DNA from: JBOFLG01 sp051657745
GTDB taxonomy: Bacteria > Actinomycetota > Actinomycetes > Actinomycetales > Dermatophilaceae
Direction of reading: 5' to 3'
Assembly: GCA_051657745.1 (NCBI GenBank)
Contig: JBOFLG010000044.1
Coordinates: 5,929-69,928 of the forward strand
Length of the DNA: 64,000 nt
Positions 44,379 through 53,563 of this stretch are shown here, piece by piece. The position numbers were made by a program, and so were the translations under genes. The notes under the pieces were generated by a model. The model ran no database searches and was not told the DNA's origin. It was given only the letters and a program-made list of their open reading frames with translations. Position 1 is the stretch's first letter. Every line of letters begins with the position of its first letter.

Positions 44379-44957
44379 GTGTTCGGACGCAGCAAGACCA
44401 CTGAGCAGGCCGCCGAGGAGGCGCCCCCGCACCGCGAGGGTGCGAAGAACCGGCCGACCCCGAGACGTCGCGACCAGGAGGCCGCCCGGCGGCAACCGCT
44501 CGTCGTGGCCGACCGGAAGAAGGCCCGCGACCTCGACCGGCAACGCCGCCGCGAGCAGATGGCCCGCACCCGCCAGGCCATGATCACTGGTGACGAGTCC
44601 GGTCTGCCGCCCCGCGACAAGGGTCCGGTGCGCCGATACATCCGCGACTATGTCGATGCCCGGCGCAACCTCGCCGAGATCATGCTGCCGGTGATGTTGG
44701 TGGTCCTTGCGCTGAGTTTCGTGCGCACCGGGTCGATGCTCCTGCTGGTCACGGTGCTGACCTATACGGTGCTGTTCCTCGCCGCGGTGGACACCGTCAT
44801 CATGTGGCGACGGTGCCGCGCGGCACTGATCAAGAAGTTCGGCGACGAGGCCGCTCGGGCCCGGGGCAACGGGATGTACGCCGCGATGCGCGCCTTTCAG
44901 TTCCGCCGCTCCCGGATGCCTCGGGCGCTGGTGAACCGGGGCCAGTACCCGCGCTGA
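44379..44957 (+). CDS. DUF3043 family membrane protein
   Basis: A 192-residue protein with a very basic N-terminal half (ADRKKARDLDRQRRREQMARTRQAM) and the family segments GDESGLPPRDKGPVRRYIRDYVDARRN. Two membrane helices follow (LAEIMLPVMLVVLALSFV, about residues 97-114, and MLLLVTVLTYTVLFLAAVDTVIM), then a basic tail. The family is actinobacterial and of unknown function. Confidence 0.88.
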   Translation: MFGRSKTTEQAAEEAPPHREGAKNRPTPRRRDQEAARRQPLVVADRKKARDLDRQRRREQMARTRQAMITGDESGLPPRDKGPVRRYIRDYVDARRNLAEIMLPVMLVVLALSFVRTGSMLLLVTVLTYTVLFLAAVDTVIMWRRCRAALIKKFGDEAARARGNGMYAAMRAFQFRRSRMPRALVNRGQYPR

Positions 44958-44977
44958 CGCTCACCCCCGGGGCACCG

Positions 44978-44999
44978 ACCCGGCGCTACGGCGCCGGGT
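44978..44999. terminator. Bidirectional terminator hairpin
   Basis: Perfect 9-bp arms ACCCGGCGC/GCGCCGGGT with a TACG loop. The minus-strand arm encodes the last codons of the small gene ending at 44986, so one hairpin may serve both convergent genes. Confidence 0.65.
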
Positions 45000-45201
45000 C
45001 CAGGCTCATCGGGCCGTACACCACCGCACCATTGCGGAGCAGAGTCACCGAGGCGACCCCGGCGTCAGCGAGGTCGCGCCACACCTCCCCGAACCAGCTC
45101 TCGGCGTCGCCCTGGGTCGGGAAGGCGGTGTCGCTGGTGGGTGGCCCGGTCATCGACGCACCATCACCATCGGCGTAGGTCCAGGACCAGCGCTCAATCA
45201 C
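44986..45201 (-). CDS. Small conserved protein coupled to gcvT
   Basis: A 71-residue protein: [13 protein letters not shown] at the start, then [41 protein letters not shown]. The alternating strand-helix-strand pattern suggests a small alpha/beta fold. The function is not known to me. Its ATG at 45201 overlaps the gcvT stop as ATGA, so it depends on gcvT translation. Confidence 0.8.
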   Translation of the reverse strand: MIERWSWTYADGDGASMTGPPTSDTAFPTQGDAESWFGEVWRDLADAGVASVTLLRNGAVVYGPMSLDPAP

Positions 45202-46301
45202 GGTTCACGCACCTCGGTTGTGACGAATGGCGGCGTGGTGACCATCGCGGTCACCACGCGTCCTCGGACATCGACGACCACCTCGTCGCCGACCGTGACG
45301 GTTCGGTCGAGCAACGCCAGAGCAATCCCCTGGCGAAGCGTGGGCGAGAACGTGCCCGACGTTACCTCGCCGACGACTCGCCCGGCGGCATCCGAGACGA
45401 CGCACTGGGCGCGCGGGATGCCGCGACCGGAGACCAGGAGTCCGCGGATCACTCGGGACTCCGCCGCCGCCCGCTGGGCGGTGAGCGCCGATTTGCCCCA
45501 GAAGGCAGGCTTGTCCCAGCCGACCGCCCAGGACGCCCGCGCCATCACCGGGGTGATGGCGAGCGACAGGTCGTTGCCGTGCAGTGGGTACCCCATCTCG
45601 GTGCGCAACGTGTCCCGGGCGCCGAGCCCAGCCGGCCGGCCACCCTCGGCGGCGACCGCGTCCGCCGCGGCATGCCACAGGGCGTCGGTGACATCCCACG
45701 CCGGGATCAACTCATAGCCCCGCTCGCCGGTGTAGCCGGTGCGGCAGACACTGACCGGCGCTCCCTCCCACTGGGCCTCGACGAAGCTCAGGTACGGGTG
45801 GTCGGCGGGTAGCCCGAGCCGGCGGAGCACCTCGTCGGATCGCGGCCCCTGCACAGCGAGCACGCCGTAGCGGTGATGGAGCCCCTCGACCCTGATGCCC
45901 GCTGGGGCCGCGGCCGCGAGCAGCTCGACCACCCGGGCGGTGTTGGCGGCGTTGGGAACCAGAAACACATCGTCGTCGGCGCGCAGGTACTGGATGAGGT
46001 CATCGACGACGCCACCGCTCTCGGTGCAGCACATCGTGTACTGGGCCTGTCCCGGGCCGATTCGGCGTAGGTCGTTGGTCAGGCACGAATTGACGAACTC
46101 GGCTGCGCCTGAACCGGAGACGCGGGCCTTGCCGAGGTGCGACACATCGAACAGGCCGACTCGCTCGCGGGTAGCGGTGTGCTCGGCGACCACCCCGCCG
46201 CCGGAGTACTCGATCGGCATCCTCCAGCCGCCGAAGTCGGCCATCCGGGCGCCGAGCGCCACGTGCCGATCGTGCAGTGGCGAGTGATGCGAACCGAACA
46301 T
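45198..46301 (-). CDS. gcvT: Aminomethyltransferase (glycine cleavage T protein)
   Basis: Releases ammonia and transfers the methylene group from the lipoylated H protein to THF; 367 residues. Family features: [25 protein letters not shown] at the N terminus, [34 protein letters not shown] (folate-contact Asp in GGVVDD), [10 protein letters not shown] and [21 protein letters not shown] single T protein with no gcvP or gcvH beside it. ATG 46301 follows TAGCGT by 7 nt. Syntenic with Rv2211c. Confidence 0.94.
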   Translation of the reverse strand: MFGSHHSPLHDRHVALGARMADFGGWRMPIEYSGGGVVAEHTATRERVGLFDVSHLGKARVSGSGAAEFVNSCLTNDLRRIGPGQAQYTMCCTESGGVVDDLIQYLRADDDVFLVPNAANTARVVELLAAAAPAGIRVEGLHHRYGVLAVQGPRSDEVLRRLGLPADHPYLSFVEAQWEGAPVSVCRTGYTGERGYELIPAWDVTDALWHAAADAVAAEGGRPAGLGARDTLRTEMGYPLHGNDLSLAITPVMARASWAVGWDKPAFWGKSALTAQRAAAESRVIRGLLVSGRGIPRAQCVVSDAAGRVVGEVTSGTFSPTLRQGIALALLDRTVTVGDEVVVDVRGRVVTAMVTTPPFVTTEVREP

Positions 46302-46304
46302 GAC

Positions 46305-46329
46305 CGGCACGCTACCGGTCAACGTGCCG
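46305..46329. repeat. Inverted repeat between gcvT and pepA
   Basis: CGGCACG and CGTGCCG, 7-bp arms with an 11-nt loop, overlapping the gcvT -10. Possible operator for one or both genes. Confidence 0.35.
46309..46314 (-). promoter_or_regulatory. -10 box of leaderless gcvT
   Basis: TAGCGT on the minus strand, 7 nt before ATG 46301. Confidence 0.5.
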
Positions 46330-46342
46330 ACCCGTCGGTGAC

Positions 46343-46348
46343 TACTCT
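46343..46348 (+). promoter_or_regulatory. -10 box of leaderless pepA
   Basis: TACTCT, 7 nt before ATG 46356. Confidence 0.5.
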
Positions 46349-46355
46349 GCCGAGC

Positions 46356-47903
46356 ATGACCACAGTCACCGTGACCACCCGCCCCGCCGCTGAGCTCGCC
46401 GTCGATACGCTCGTGGTGGGCGCAGTCACCTCGGGGACGCGCGCCGACCTCGCGCCGGGGCATGGGCTACCGCGCACCGCGGTCGCGCACCTGAAGACGG
46501 CGCTCGCCGACCTCGAGGCCACCGGCGCGATCGATGAGGTCCATCGGATCGTCGCGGTGCCTGGAGTGACGGCGACCTCGGTGGTCGTGACCGGGCTTGG
46601 CTCGGCCGCATCATCGGATGGCGTGGCGCCGGAGCAACTGCGGCGGGCCGCCGGTGTGGCACTCCGGTCCGTGCGGGCGAAGAAGGCAGTCGGAGTAGCC
46701 CTCCCGACACCCGACCTGACCCGCTTGGCTGCGGTTGCCGACGGCGCTATCGGCGGGTGCTACGCCTACGACAAAGAGATCTCGATTGGCACCGGGCGGC
46801 GCAGCGGGCGCACCGGCACCCCGCCGGTCGGCCGCACACCGCGGAAGGCCAGCGGCCCACGCGTGGTGGTGGTCAGTGGTAGCGGGCAGGGCCGGGCGGC
46901 AAAGGACGCCGTCGCTCGGGCCACCGTGATTGGCGCGGCGCGCGACTGGGCGCGCACCCTGGTCAACACCCCGCCGAACCTGCTGTACCCGCAGTCGTTC
47001 GCCGACGCCGTCACCGAGAAGGTGGCCGCCTCCGCCGCGACGATCTCCGTGTCGGTCCTCGACGAGAAGGCGCTCCGCACGGGCGGCTTCGGCGGGATCA
47101 TCGGAGTCGGTCAGGGCTCGGTGCGACCGCCGCGGATTGTGACGATGACCTGGGCACCGACCGGCGCCGCGTCATCCGTGGCCCTGGTCGGCAAGGGCAT
47201 CACCTTCGACTCCGGCGGACTCAACATCAAGACCGCGGCCGGCATGGTCACGATGAAGTGCGATATGGCCGGTGCGGCGGCGGTCGCGGGCGCAGTGCTC
47301 GCGGTGGCCGAGCTCGGGCTACCGGTCACGGTCACCGGCTACCTCTGTCTCGCCGAGAACATGCCGAGCGGTACGGCGCAGCGACCGAGTGACGTCGTGG
47401 TCATGCGGGACGGCACGAGCGTGGAGATCCTCGATACGGATGCCGAAGGTCGAATGGTGCTCGGTGACGGCATCTGCCTGGCCGCCGAGAAACAGCCCGA
47501 CGTCATCATCGACATCGCGACGCTCACCGGCGCCCAGGTCGTGGCCCTGGGTGCTGACGTCGCCGGCGTGATGGCCAACGACGACGACCTGCGGGCCGAC
47601 GTGGTGCGGGCCGCGGATGCCGCCGGCGAGCCGGCCTGGCCGATGCCGTTGCCTCCGGAACTGCGCGCGAAACTCGACACCCCAACAGCCGACATCGCAC
47701 ACAAGGGCGACCGGGACGGTGGCATGCTCACCGCCGGGCTGTTTCTCAGCGAGTTCGTCCCCGACGGGATCAGTTGGGCACACCTGGACATCGCCGGCCC
47801 GGCATTCAACGACAAGGGGCCGAAGGGCGGCATCCCCAAAGGCGGTACCGGCTACGGCGTGGCCACCCTGGTCAGCGTGGTCGAAGGACGCACCGGCAGG
47901 TGA
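46356..47903 (+). CDS. pepA: Leucyl aminopeptidase (M17)
   Basis: Dimetal N-terminal exopeptidase, 515 residues, usually hexameric. The N-terminal alpha/beta domain ends near residue 180. The catalytic domain has [29 protein letters not shown] (metal-binding Lys and Asp, near 286), [11 protein letters not shown], the M17 signature [13 protein letters not shown] (near 360) and [17 protein letters not shown] 46356 follows a TACTCT box. Syntenic with Rv2213. Confidence 0.95.
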   Translation: MTTVTVTTRPAAELAVDTLVVGAVTSGTRADLAPGHGLPRTAVAHLKTALADLEATGAIDEVHRIVAVPGVTATSVVVTGLGSAASSDGVAPEQLRRAAGVALRSVRAKKAVGVALPTPDLTRLAAVADGAIGGCYAYDKEISIGTGRRSGRTGTPPVGRTPRKASGPRVVVVSGSGQGRAAKDAVARATVIGAARDWARTLVNTPPNLLYPQSFADAVTEKVAASAATISVSVLDEKALRTGGFGGIIGVGQGSVRPPRIVTMTWAPTGAASSVALVGKGITFDSGGLNIKTAAGMVTMKCDMAGAAAVAGAVLAVAELGLPVTVTGYLCLAENMPSGTAQRPSDVVVMRDGTSVEILDTDAEGRMVLGDGICLAAEKQPDVIIDIATLTGAQVVALGADVAGVMANDDDLRADVVRAADAAGEPAWPMPLPPELRAKLDTPTADIAHKGDRDGGMLTAGLFLSEFVPDGISWAHLDIAGPAFNDKGPKGGIPKGGTGYGVATLVSVVEGRTGR

Positions 47904-48098
47904 TCAGCCGCCGCTCTTGCGACGGAACATCTGCTGGGTGGCCCTGGCTTCAGGCCCGTGGACCCCGCCTGCCTTCGACCGCTCGGATCGGCCCGACGGG
48001 TCGGCCCCACCGTGCGACTGTTTACGGTCCAACGCCTCGCGGAACCTTTGCTGGACATCGTCAGATGCGGGTTGCCGGCGCTTCCTCGTCGATGACAT
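47904..48098 (-). CDS. DUF5302 family small basic protein
   Basis: A 64-residue hydrophilic protein. DDVQQRFREALDRKQSHGG followed by QMFRRKSGG at the C terminus matches DUF5302, an actinobacterial family without known function. Convergent with pepA; the two stops abut. Confidence 0.82.
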   Translation of the reverse strand: MSSTRKRRQPASDDVQQRFREALDRKQSHGGADPSGRSERSKAGGVHGPEARATQQMFRRKSGG

Positions 48099-48181
48099 GT
48101 GTCGTCCTTCCGTTTCGTCGATCAGGCTGGTCAGCGCCACCGTGGCAGGAGCCCAGGGCGATCTTCCCCCGGGCGTGCGGG

Positions 48182-48505
48182 TTACCCACCGCCGCCGCGC
48201 CGTTGCCGGGCGGTCCACTCCCGCATCCGGGCCGGATAGCCGGTGCGGTTCACGTCGTAGACCGGGATGCCGAGCGCGCGGGCGACCTCGAACGCTTCCG
48301 GCCGCGAGGGGAGCGCCCGGCGGGTCCATTCACCATCGTGGGCGATGAGCACCACCGTGGTCGCGGTGACGTTCGTGGCTGGTTCGACGTACGCCTCGAC
48401 TCCCCGATGACTGCCGATGAAACCGGCCAGATGGGCACGCGCCACCGTGAGGTCGCTGCCCACCTGCGGGGAAGATCGCGCCGTGCGTCGGCTCCACCAG
48501 GCCAT
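48182..48505 (-). CDS. Small conserved actinobacterial protein, function unknown
   Basis: A 107-residue protein: N-terminal MAWWSRRTARSS, then VARAHLAGFIGSHRGVEAYVEPATNVTATTVVLIAHDGEWTRRALPS and a helix EAFEVARALGIPVYDVNRTGYPARMREW. The alternating pattern suggests one small alpha/beta domain; sequences like this are often labelled oxidoreductase in streptomycete genomes, with no motif to support that. ATG 48505 follows TATCGT by 6 nt. Divergent from the E2 gene. Confidence 0.78.
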   Translation of the reverse strand: MAWWSRRTARSSPQVGSDLTVARAHLAGFIGSHRGVEAYVEPATNVTATTVVLIAHDGEWTRRALPSRPEAFEVARALGIPVYDVNRTGYPARMREWTARQRRGGGG

Positions 48506-48511
48506 CACCAC

Positions 48512-48517
48512 ACGATA
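48512..48517 (-). promoter_or_regulatory. -10 box of the leaderless gene at 48505
   Basis: TATCGT on the minus strand, 6 nt before ATG 48505. Confidence 0.5.
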
Positions 48518-48658
48518 AGGGCAGTGGGGGTCCGACCCGGACAGCCGGGACCAAAGGATACGGTCGGGTGATCTATGTCGATGCGGTCGGCACGGTACTC
48601 CCGGCGCGGCCACGCAGCCGATGGCACCTACGCGCGTGAGGCGCGTGCCGCACGTCAC

Positions 48659-48664
48659 TAGAGT
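48659..48664 (+). promoter_or_regulatory. -10 box of sucB
   Basis: TAGAGT about 37 nt before ATG 48702; the resulting short leader contains GAAGGAG, so this gene is leadered, unlike many neighbours. Confidence 0.4.
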
Positions 48665-48701
48665 GGAACGCGCCAGCGCCCGACGAAGGAGAGCACCACC
48701 G

Positions 48702-50741
48702 ATGTCAGAACGCGTGAAGATGCCGGCTCTCGGCGAGTCCGTCACCGAGGGGACGGTGACGCGGTGGTTGAAGAGCGTCGGTGATCGCATCGAGGTTGAC
48801 GAACCGCTGCTCGAGGTCTCCACCGACAAAGTCGACACCGAGATCCCCTCACCCATGGCCGGCACCCTCGAGGAGGTGCTCGTCCACGAGGACGACACCG
48901 TGCCCGTCGGCGCCGACCTCGCGGTGATCGGAGGCGGATCCGGACCGGTCTCGGATGACGCCGGGCCCGCCGAGGTCGCCGGGTCGGAAGACTCACCCGG
49001 AACCGAGCCCGCCGCCGGCCCCACCCAGTCGGCAGCAGGCGGCCGGCCAGCGCAGGATCACGGTCACCGAGACCAGTCCGACCCGACGCCGACGACTGCG
49101 AGCGCCGAGAAGGCCCCCGCACCGGCCTCGGTCGATGTCCCGCAGCCGCCGCCCGCTGCGTCATCCGGCCCGGCCACTGCCGGAGGCGCCGGCACGGTGG
49201 TGCCGATGCCGGCGCTCGGCGAGTCGGTCACGGAAGGAACGGTCACCCGGTGGCTGAAGCAGGTCGGCGACGAGGTCGCGGTCGACGAACCGCTGCTCGA
49301 GGTCTCCACCGACAAGGTCGACACCGAGATCCCCTCGCCGGTGGCCGGGACCCTCACCACGATCCTGGTCGGTGAGGACGACACGGTGCCGGTCGGCGCC
49401 GAGCTCGCCATCGTCGGCGAACCGAGCGGGTCCACGGCTGACGCACCAGCGACGAGCGCTGCTCCGCAGCATCCGGCTCCGCCCTCGAGCGCGGGGAAGT
49501 CGCGTCGGCAGGGCGGCTCCGCGTCGCGCACGTCGGCGGGCTCCCCCGAGACGGCCCCACCGGCGACCGAACCCGCGGTACCGAGGTCCCCCGTTCACGC
49601 GGTCGCCGCGCCGGCGGCCAGTACCCGGCCACCTGCTCCCGCGCCAGTACGCCCGGCTGACCGACCCGGCGGCCCGAACGGTGCGGCGATCCGGCTGGCC
49701 TCTGGCACGGCGGAGGACCGTGACGCTGTCGCCTATGTGACCCCGCTGGTCCGCAAGCTCGCCTCGGACCGTGGGATCGACCTCGGCAGCGTGCATGGCA
49801 CGGGCATCGGCGGCCGGATCCGGAAGCACGACGTGCTGGCGGCGGCCACCGCCGCCGAGGCCGCCGAGGCCGAGAGAGTCGAGGCGGCAGCAGCAGCGCG
49901 GGAGGCCGAGAGAGTCGAGGCGGCAGCAGCAGCGCGGGCGACCGAGACGACCGCGCCCGCCGCACGCGGGTCAGCACCGCGCTCTGCCGGAACGGCACCG
50001 ACCCAGAACAGCACCGAACTCGCCAAGCGCGGCACGACCGAAACGATGACCCGGCTGCGCCGCACGATCGCCCGCAGGATGGTCGAGTCGCTGCAGGTGT
50101 CGGCTCAACTCACCACCGTGGTCGAGGTCGACGTCACCCGGATCGCGCGGCTGCGGGACCGGGCGAAAGCGGAGTTCGCGGCGCGCGAGGGCACCAAACT
50201 GAGTTTCCTGCCGTTCTTCGCGCTTGCTGCGGTGGAGGCGCTCAAGACCCATCCGATGGTCAATGCCAGCATCGACGGCGACGATGTCACCTACCACGGG
50301 GCGGAGCACCTCGGCGTCGCCGTCGACACCGAGAAGGGGCTGCTCGTCCCAGTGCTCAAGAATGCGGGTGACCTCAACATCGGGGGTCTCGCCAAAGGCA
50401 TTGCCGACGTTGCGGAGCGCACCCGGAGCGGCCGGATCATGCCCGACGACCTGGCCGGCGGCACCTTTACCGTGACCAACACCGGGTCACGAGGAGCGCT
50501 GTTCGACACCCCGATCATCAATCAGCCGCAGGTCGCCATCCTCGGCACGGGATCCGTCGTTCGGCGGCCGGTGGTCGCCGCGGTCGATGACGGCGGCGAG
50601 ACCATCGCGATCCGTTCGATGGTGTACCTCGCCCTCTCGTACGACCACCGAATCGTCGACGGCGCGGATGCCGCTCGCTTCCTCACCACGATCAAGTCGC
50701 GACTCGAGGAAGGCGCGTTCGAGGCCGACCTCGGTCTCTGA
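48702..50741 (+). CDS. sucB: Dihydrolipoamide acyltransferase E2 of a 2-oxoacid dehydrogenase
   Basis: Core acyltransferase of the pyruvate and/or 2-oxoglutarate dehydrogenase complex, 679 residues. Two near-identical lipoyl domains (residues about 1-80 and 165-245), each with the lipoyl lysine in [12 protein letters not shown], joined by Pro/Ala-rich linkers. A peripheral-subunit-binding domain ([23 protein letters not shown]) starts near 345. After an Ala/Glu repeat linker comes the catalytic domain with [16 protein letters not shown]. In actinobacteria this E2 may serve both complexes. Lipoylation depends on lipB/lipA, encoded downstream. Confidence 0.95.
   Translation: MSERVKMPALGESVTEGTVTRWLKSVGDRIEVDEPLLEVSTDKVDTEIPSPMAGTLEEVLVHEDDTVPVGADLAVIGGGSGPVSDDAGPAEVAGSEDSPGTEPAAGPTQSAAGGRPAQDHGHRDQSDPTPTTASAEKAPAPASVDVPQPPPAASSGPATAGGAGTVVPMPALGESVTEGTVTRWLKQVGDEVAVDEPLLEVSTDKVDTEIPSPVAGTLTTILVGEDDTVPVGAELAIVGEPSGSTADAPATSAAPQHPAPPSSAGKSRRQGGSASRTSAGSPETAPPATEPAVPRSPVHAVAAPAASTRPPAPAPVRPADRPGGPNGAAIRLASGTAEDRDAVAYVTPLVRKLASDRGIDLGSVHGTGIGGRIRKHDVLAAATAAEAAEAERVEAAAAAREAERVEAAAAARATETTAPAARGSAPRSAGTAPTQNSTELAKRGTTETMTRLRRTIARRMVESLQVSAQLTTVVEVDVTRIARLRDRAKAEFAAREGTKLSFLPFFALAAVEALKTHPMVNASIDGDDVTYHGAEHLGVAVDTEKGLLVPVLKNAGDLNIGGLAKGIADVAERTRSGRIMPDDLAGGTFTVTNTGSRGALFDTPIINQPQVAILGTGSVVRRPVVAAVDDGGETIAIRSMVYLALSYDHRIVDGADAARFLTTIKSRLEEGAFEADLGL
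49866..49937. repeat. Two 36-bp tandem repeats in the E2 linker
   Basis: Two identical units beginning GAGGCCGAGAGAGTC encode [12 protein letters not shown] twice, a helical flexible linker between the subunit-binding and catalytic domains. Confidence 0.85.
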
Positions 50742-50751
50742 CGGGGCGACG

Positions 50752-51642
50752 ATGACACGAGTCGCAGTGGCCGGAAGTTCCGGCCTGATCGGGTCCGCTC
50801 TGGTGGCCGCGTTGCGGGAGCGCGACGATCACGTCATCCGCCTGGTGCGGCGGGCACCATCCGGACCCGACGACGTGCGCTGGGACCCGGCCTCGGGGAT
50901 CCTCGACCCCGGGGTGCTTGACGGTGTGGATGCCGTGGTCAACCTCGCCGGAGCAGGAGTCGGCGACCGCCGGTGGTCGCCGTCGTACAAGCACCTGATC
51001 CTCGCCTCGCGCGTCGACTCCACCGGCACGCTGGCGGCAGCGGTCGCCGCCACCGGGCGGCCGCTGCGGGTGGTCTCGGGGTCGGCGGTGGGCTTCTACG
51101 GCGACCGAGACGACGAGCGCCTGACCGAGGCGAGCCCACCGGGTGACGGCTTCCTCGCTGACGTCGTGGGTGCCTGGGAGGCGGCATCCGCACCCGCGAT
51201 CGATGCGGGGGCGTCGGTGGTGTTCGCGCGCACCGGGCTGGTCATGTCGCCCGATGGCGGCGGCTTCGGTCGGCTGCTCCGGCTCGCCCGTCTGGGCCTG
51301 GCTGGGCCGCTCGGCAGCGGTCGCCAGTTCTGGCCGTGGATCACCCTTGTCGATGAAGTACGTGCGTTGCTCCATCTTCTTGACCACCCCGAGGTAACCG
51401 GGCCGGTCAACGTGGTGGGTCCCGAGCCGCACCAGCAGGCGCAGATCATGCGGGCGATCGGCCGCGCCCTGGGTCGGCCAGCGGTGCTGCCCGCTCCTGG
51501 GATCGCTCTCCGCGCCGTTCTCGGTGAGTTCGCCGGTGAGATCCTCGGCGGCCAGCGGGTCGTTGGCAATGCCCTGGCCGACAGCGGCTTTGTGCACACC
51601 CACGACACCCTGGACACCGCGTGCCGGTGGCTGGTCGAGTGA
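50752..51642 (+). CDS. TIGR01777 family NAD(P)-binding epimerase-like protein
   Basis: A 296-residue extended-SDR protein. VAVAGSSGLIGSALVAAL holds the nucleotide-binding GxxGxxG, DAVVNLAGAGVGDRRW is the family signature, and SGSAVGFYGDR supplies the YxxxK-equivalent region. A C-terminal DUF1731-like segment ends EILGGQRVVGNALADSGF. Matches Rv2216 in position, right after sucB. The substrate is unknown. Confidence 0.9.
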   Translation: MTRVAVAGSSGLIGSALVAALRERDDHVIRLVRRAPSGPDDVRWDPASGILDPGVLDGVDAVVNLAGAGVGDRRWSPSYKHLILASRVDSTGTLAAAVAATGRPLRVVSGSAVGFYGDRDDERLTEASPPGDGFLADVVGAWEAASAPAIDAGASVVFARTGLVMSPDGGGFGRLLRLARLGLAGPLGSGRQFWPWITLVDEVRALLHLLDHPEVTGPVNVVGPEPHQQAQIMRAIGRALGRPAVLPAPGIALRAVLGEFAGEILGGQRVVGNALADSGFVHTHDTLDTACRWLVE

Positions 51643-52361
51643 TGATCCTGGCCACCTCCGGCGGATACCGCCGCGGTGGGCACACCCAGCTGGAGTTCGA
51701 CGCTCTGGTGCATCACGCTGTCGAACTGTCCGGTGCGCACGGCCGTCGCCCGCGCGTGACCGTGCTCGGCACTGCGTCGGGCGACCCGGCCCACCTGTCG
51801 TACGCGCTGCTGGAGGCGGGGCGGGTAGCGGGCTTCGACACTTCCACCCTGGACCTGTTCCCGATGCCGAACGTCGAGGACCCCGCTGCCCACCTGCTCG
51901 CTCAGGATGTCGTCTGGGTCAACGGTGGGTCGGTCGCCAACCTCCTTGCGGTCTGGGACGTGCACGACCTGCGCCCGGCGATGCAGGCCGCCTGGGAGGC
52001 CGGGGTGGTGCTCGCGGGCGTGTCAGCCGGGTCGATCTGCTGGTACCGCGGCGGCTGCACCGACTCCTATGGGCCCGACCTGCGCGCGGTGACCAACGGG
52101 CTCGGTCTGCTGCCCTACGGCAACGGCGTGCACTACAACTCCGAGATCGGCCGGCGCCCCGCCATCCACCGGATGGTCGCCGATCGCACACTCCCCGAGA
52201 CGCATTGCACCGATGACGGCGTCGGCATCGTCTACGCCGGGACGAGGCTCGTCGAGGCGGTGAGCGAGCGCGCCGGAGCACATGCGTACGTGGTCACTGC
52301 GGATGACGACGGCACGGTCCACGAGGAACGGCTCGAACCACGCCGACTGCCCTCTGGCTGA
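51642..52361 (+). CDS. Peptidase E (S51 family Asp-specific dipeptidase-like)
   Basis: A 239-residue class I glutamine-amidotransferase-fold peptidase. The nucleophile elbow GVSAGSICWY carries the catalytic Ser (near residue 129), and the family segments ILATSGG, VWVNGGSVANLLAVW and GLGLLPYGNGVHYN are present. TGATG overlaps the previous stop. An upstream in-frame GTG at 51621 is possible. The 167 nt after it (52362-52528) hold nothing I can identify. Confidence 0.87.
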   Translation: MILATSGGYRRGGHTQLEFDALVHHAVELSGAHGRRPRVTVLGTASGDPAHLSYALLEAGRVAGFDTSTLDLFPMPNVEDPAAHLLAQDVVWVNGGSVANLLAVWDVHDLRPAMQAAWEAGVVLAGVSAGSICWYRGGCTDSYGPDLRAVTNGLGLLPYGNGVHYNSEIGRRPAIHRMVADRTLPETHCTDDGVGIVYAGTRLVEAVSERAGAHAYVVTADDDGTVHEERLEPRRLPSG

Positions 52362-52528
52362 ACGGTGTCCGCCCGTCGGCCACGGTCAGGTCCCAGGTGC
52401 CGCCGCCGGGGCGGAGGCGTGGCCGGCTGCGATCAGGGGCACGACGCCGCCACGACACTGGGGCCGGCCACGGTCACGAGCACCTCGAGCCGAGGCCAGA
52501 CCAGCCAGCCGGATGACGCCCGTGCGGG

Positions 52529-53563
52529 TCAGCGGCCAGGCGCCGCAACCCTGACGAGGCGTTCCCCGGCCGCCGAGACTCGGGCGGCATCGATGACGGC
52601 GAGCGTGTGCACCGCGTCCCACGGGTCGACCGGCATCCGGGCTTGCGGGTCCGGCGCGGCGAGGGCTGCGGCTACGGACCGGTAGAAGTCGGCCTGGTCG
52701 CCCGGGATCCGGGGAACCGGCTCGCGCTCGGCCCCGCGGTACAGCCAGCCGCAGTGGTCGTCGTCGAGGTCGCGCTGGGCGTCCCACGGATGGGCTTCGG
52801 CCTCGAAGTCGGCCACCACGTACGCGGCCGACGTGCCGAGAAGTCGGACCCGCGGCCCGGGCGCGCCGGCCACCGAGGTCGCTCCCAGATGCGACACGAC
52901 CCCCGATCCGTGGCGACAGAGCAGGAACGCGTCGTCCTCGGCCGGGGTGGTGTGCGCGGACACCGTGGCCGCGACCGAGGTGACCGGCCCGAACAGGTGC
53001 ACCGCGGCATCCACGAGATGGCTGTGCAGGTCGAGCAGGATGCCGCCGCCTGCCGCCGCCGAGGAGTTCTCCCGCCAGCGGTCCTTCGGCTCGGGTCGCC
53101 ATCTCTCCCAGCGCATCTCGAAGCGAAACGGATCCCCGACCAGCCGGTCGCGCACGACCCGGGCGGTGCTCGCGTGGGTGGCGTCGAAGCGGCGGTTCTG
53201 GAACACCGTGAGCGGCGCGCCGCGACCGGCGGCATGCCGCACCACGTCGGCGGCCGACTCGGCGTCCACGGCCAGCGGCTTGTCGACGACACAGGCCAGC
53301 CCGGCGTCGGCCACGCGCTTCGCCTGGGCGGCGTGTCCGCCGCTCGGGGTGGCCAGGACGACGACATCGAACTGGAAACCCACCTCGAGCAGGTCATCGA
53401 GCCTTGGCACGACCGTGACCCCGGCGAGGTCCGCGCGGGCCGCGGCCGCCCGAGCGTCATCCGCGGTGGATACCGCCACGATGTCGTACCCCGCCCGGGT
53501 GAGCAGCGGTGCGTGGATGCCGCGCCCGGCCGAGCCGTACCCGGCCAGCGCGACGCGCGTCAT
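52529..53563 (-). CDS. Gfo/Idh/MocA family oxidoreductase
   Basis: A 344-residue NAD(P)-dependent sugar/inositol dehydrogenase-like protein. The N-terminal Rossmann domain has VALAGYGSAGRGIHAPLL (GxGxxG) and the family EKP-type motif as VVDKPLAVD (near residue 92). The C-terminal domain has GGGILLDLHSHLVDAA, whose Asp/His positions include the usual catalytic site. ATG 53563 overlaps the MMPL stop as ATGA. The substrate is unknown. Confidence 0.88.
   Translation of the reverse strand: MTRVALAGYGSAGRGIHAPLLTRAGYDIVAVSTADDARAAAARADLAGVTVVPRLDDLLEVGFQFDVVVLATPSGGHAAQAKRVADAGLACVVDKPLAVDAESAADVVRHAAGRGAPLTVFQNRRFDATHASTARVVRDRLVGDPFRFEMRWERWRPEPKDRWRENSSAAAGGGILLDLHSHLVDAAVHLFGPVTSVAATVSAHTTPAEDDAFLLCRHGSGVVSHLGATSVAGAPGPRVRLLGTSAAYVVADFEAEAHPWDAQRDLDDDHCGWLYRGAEREPVPRIPGDQADFYRSVAAALAAPDPQARMPVDPWDAVHTLAVIDAARVSAAGERLVRVAAPGR

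Noticed and set aside
46302..46355. Possible glycine riboswitch before gcvT
   Set aside because: Only 54 nt separate gcvT from the divergent pepA and the gcvT -10 box is 7 nt from its ATG, leaving no room for a leader RNA.
52362..52528. Possible small gene or remnant between peptidase E and the Gfo/Idh gene
   Set aside because: Short open frames exist but none has a start with a ribosome-binding site or recognisable similarity; only a 12-nt direct repeat of CGGCCACGGTCA was noticed.
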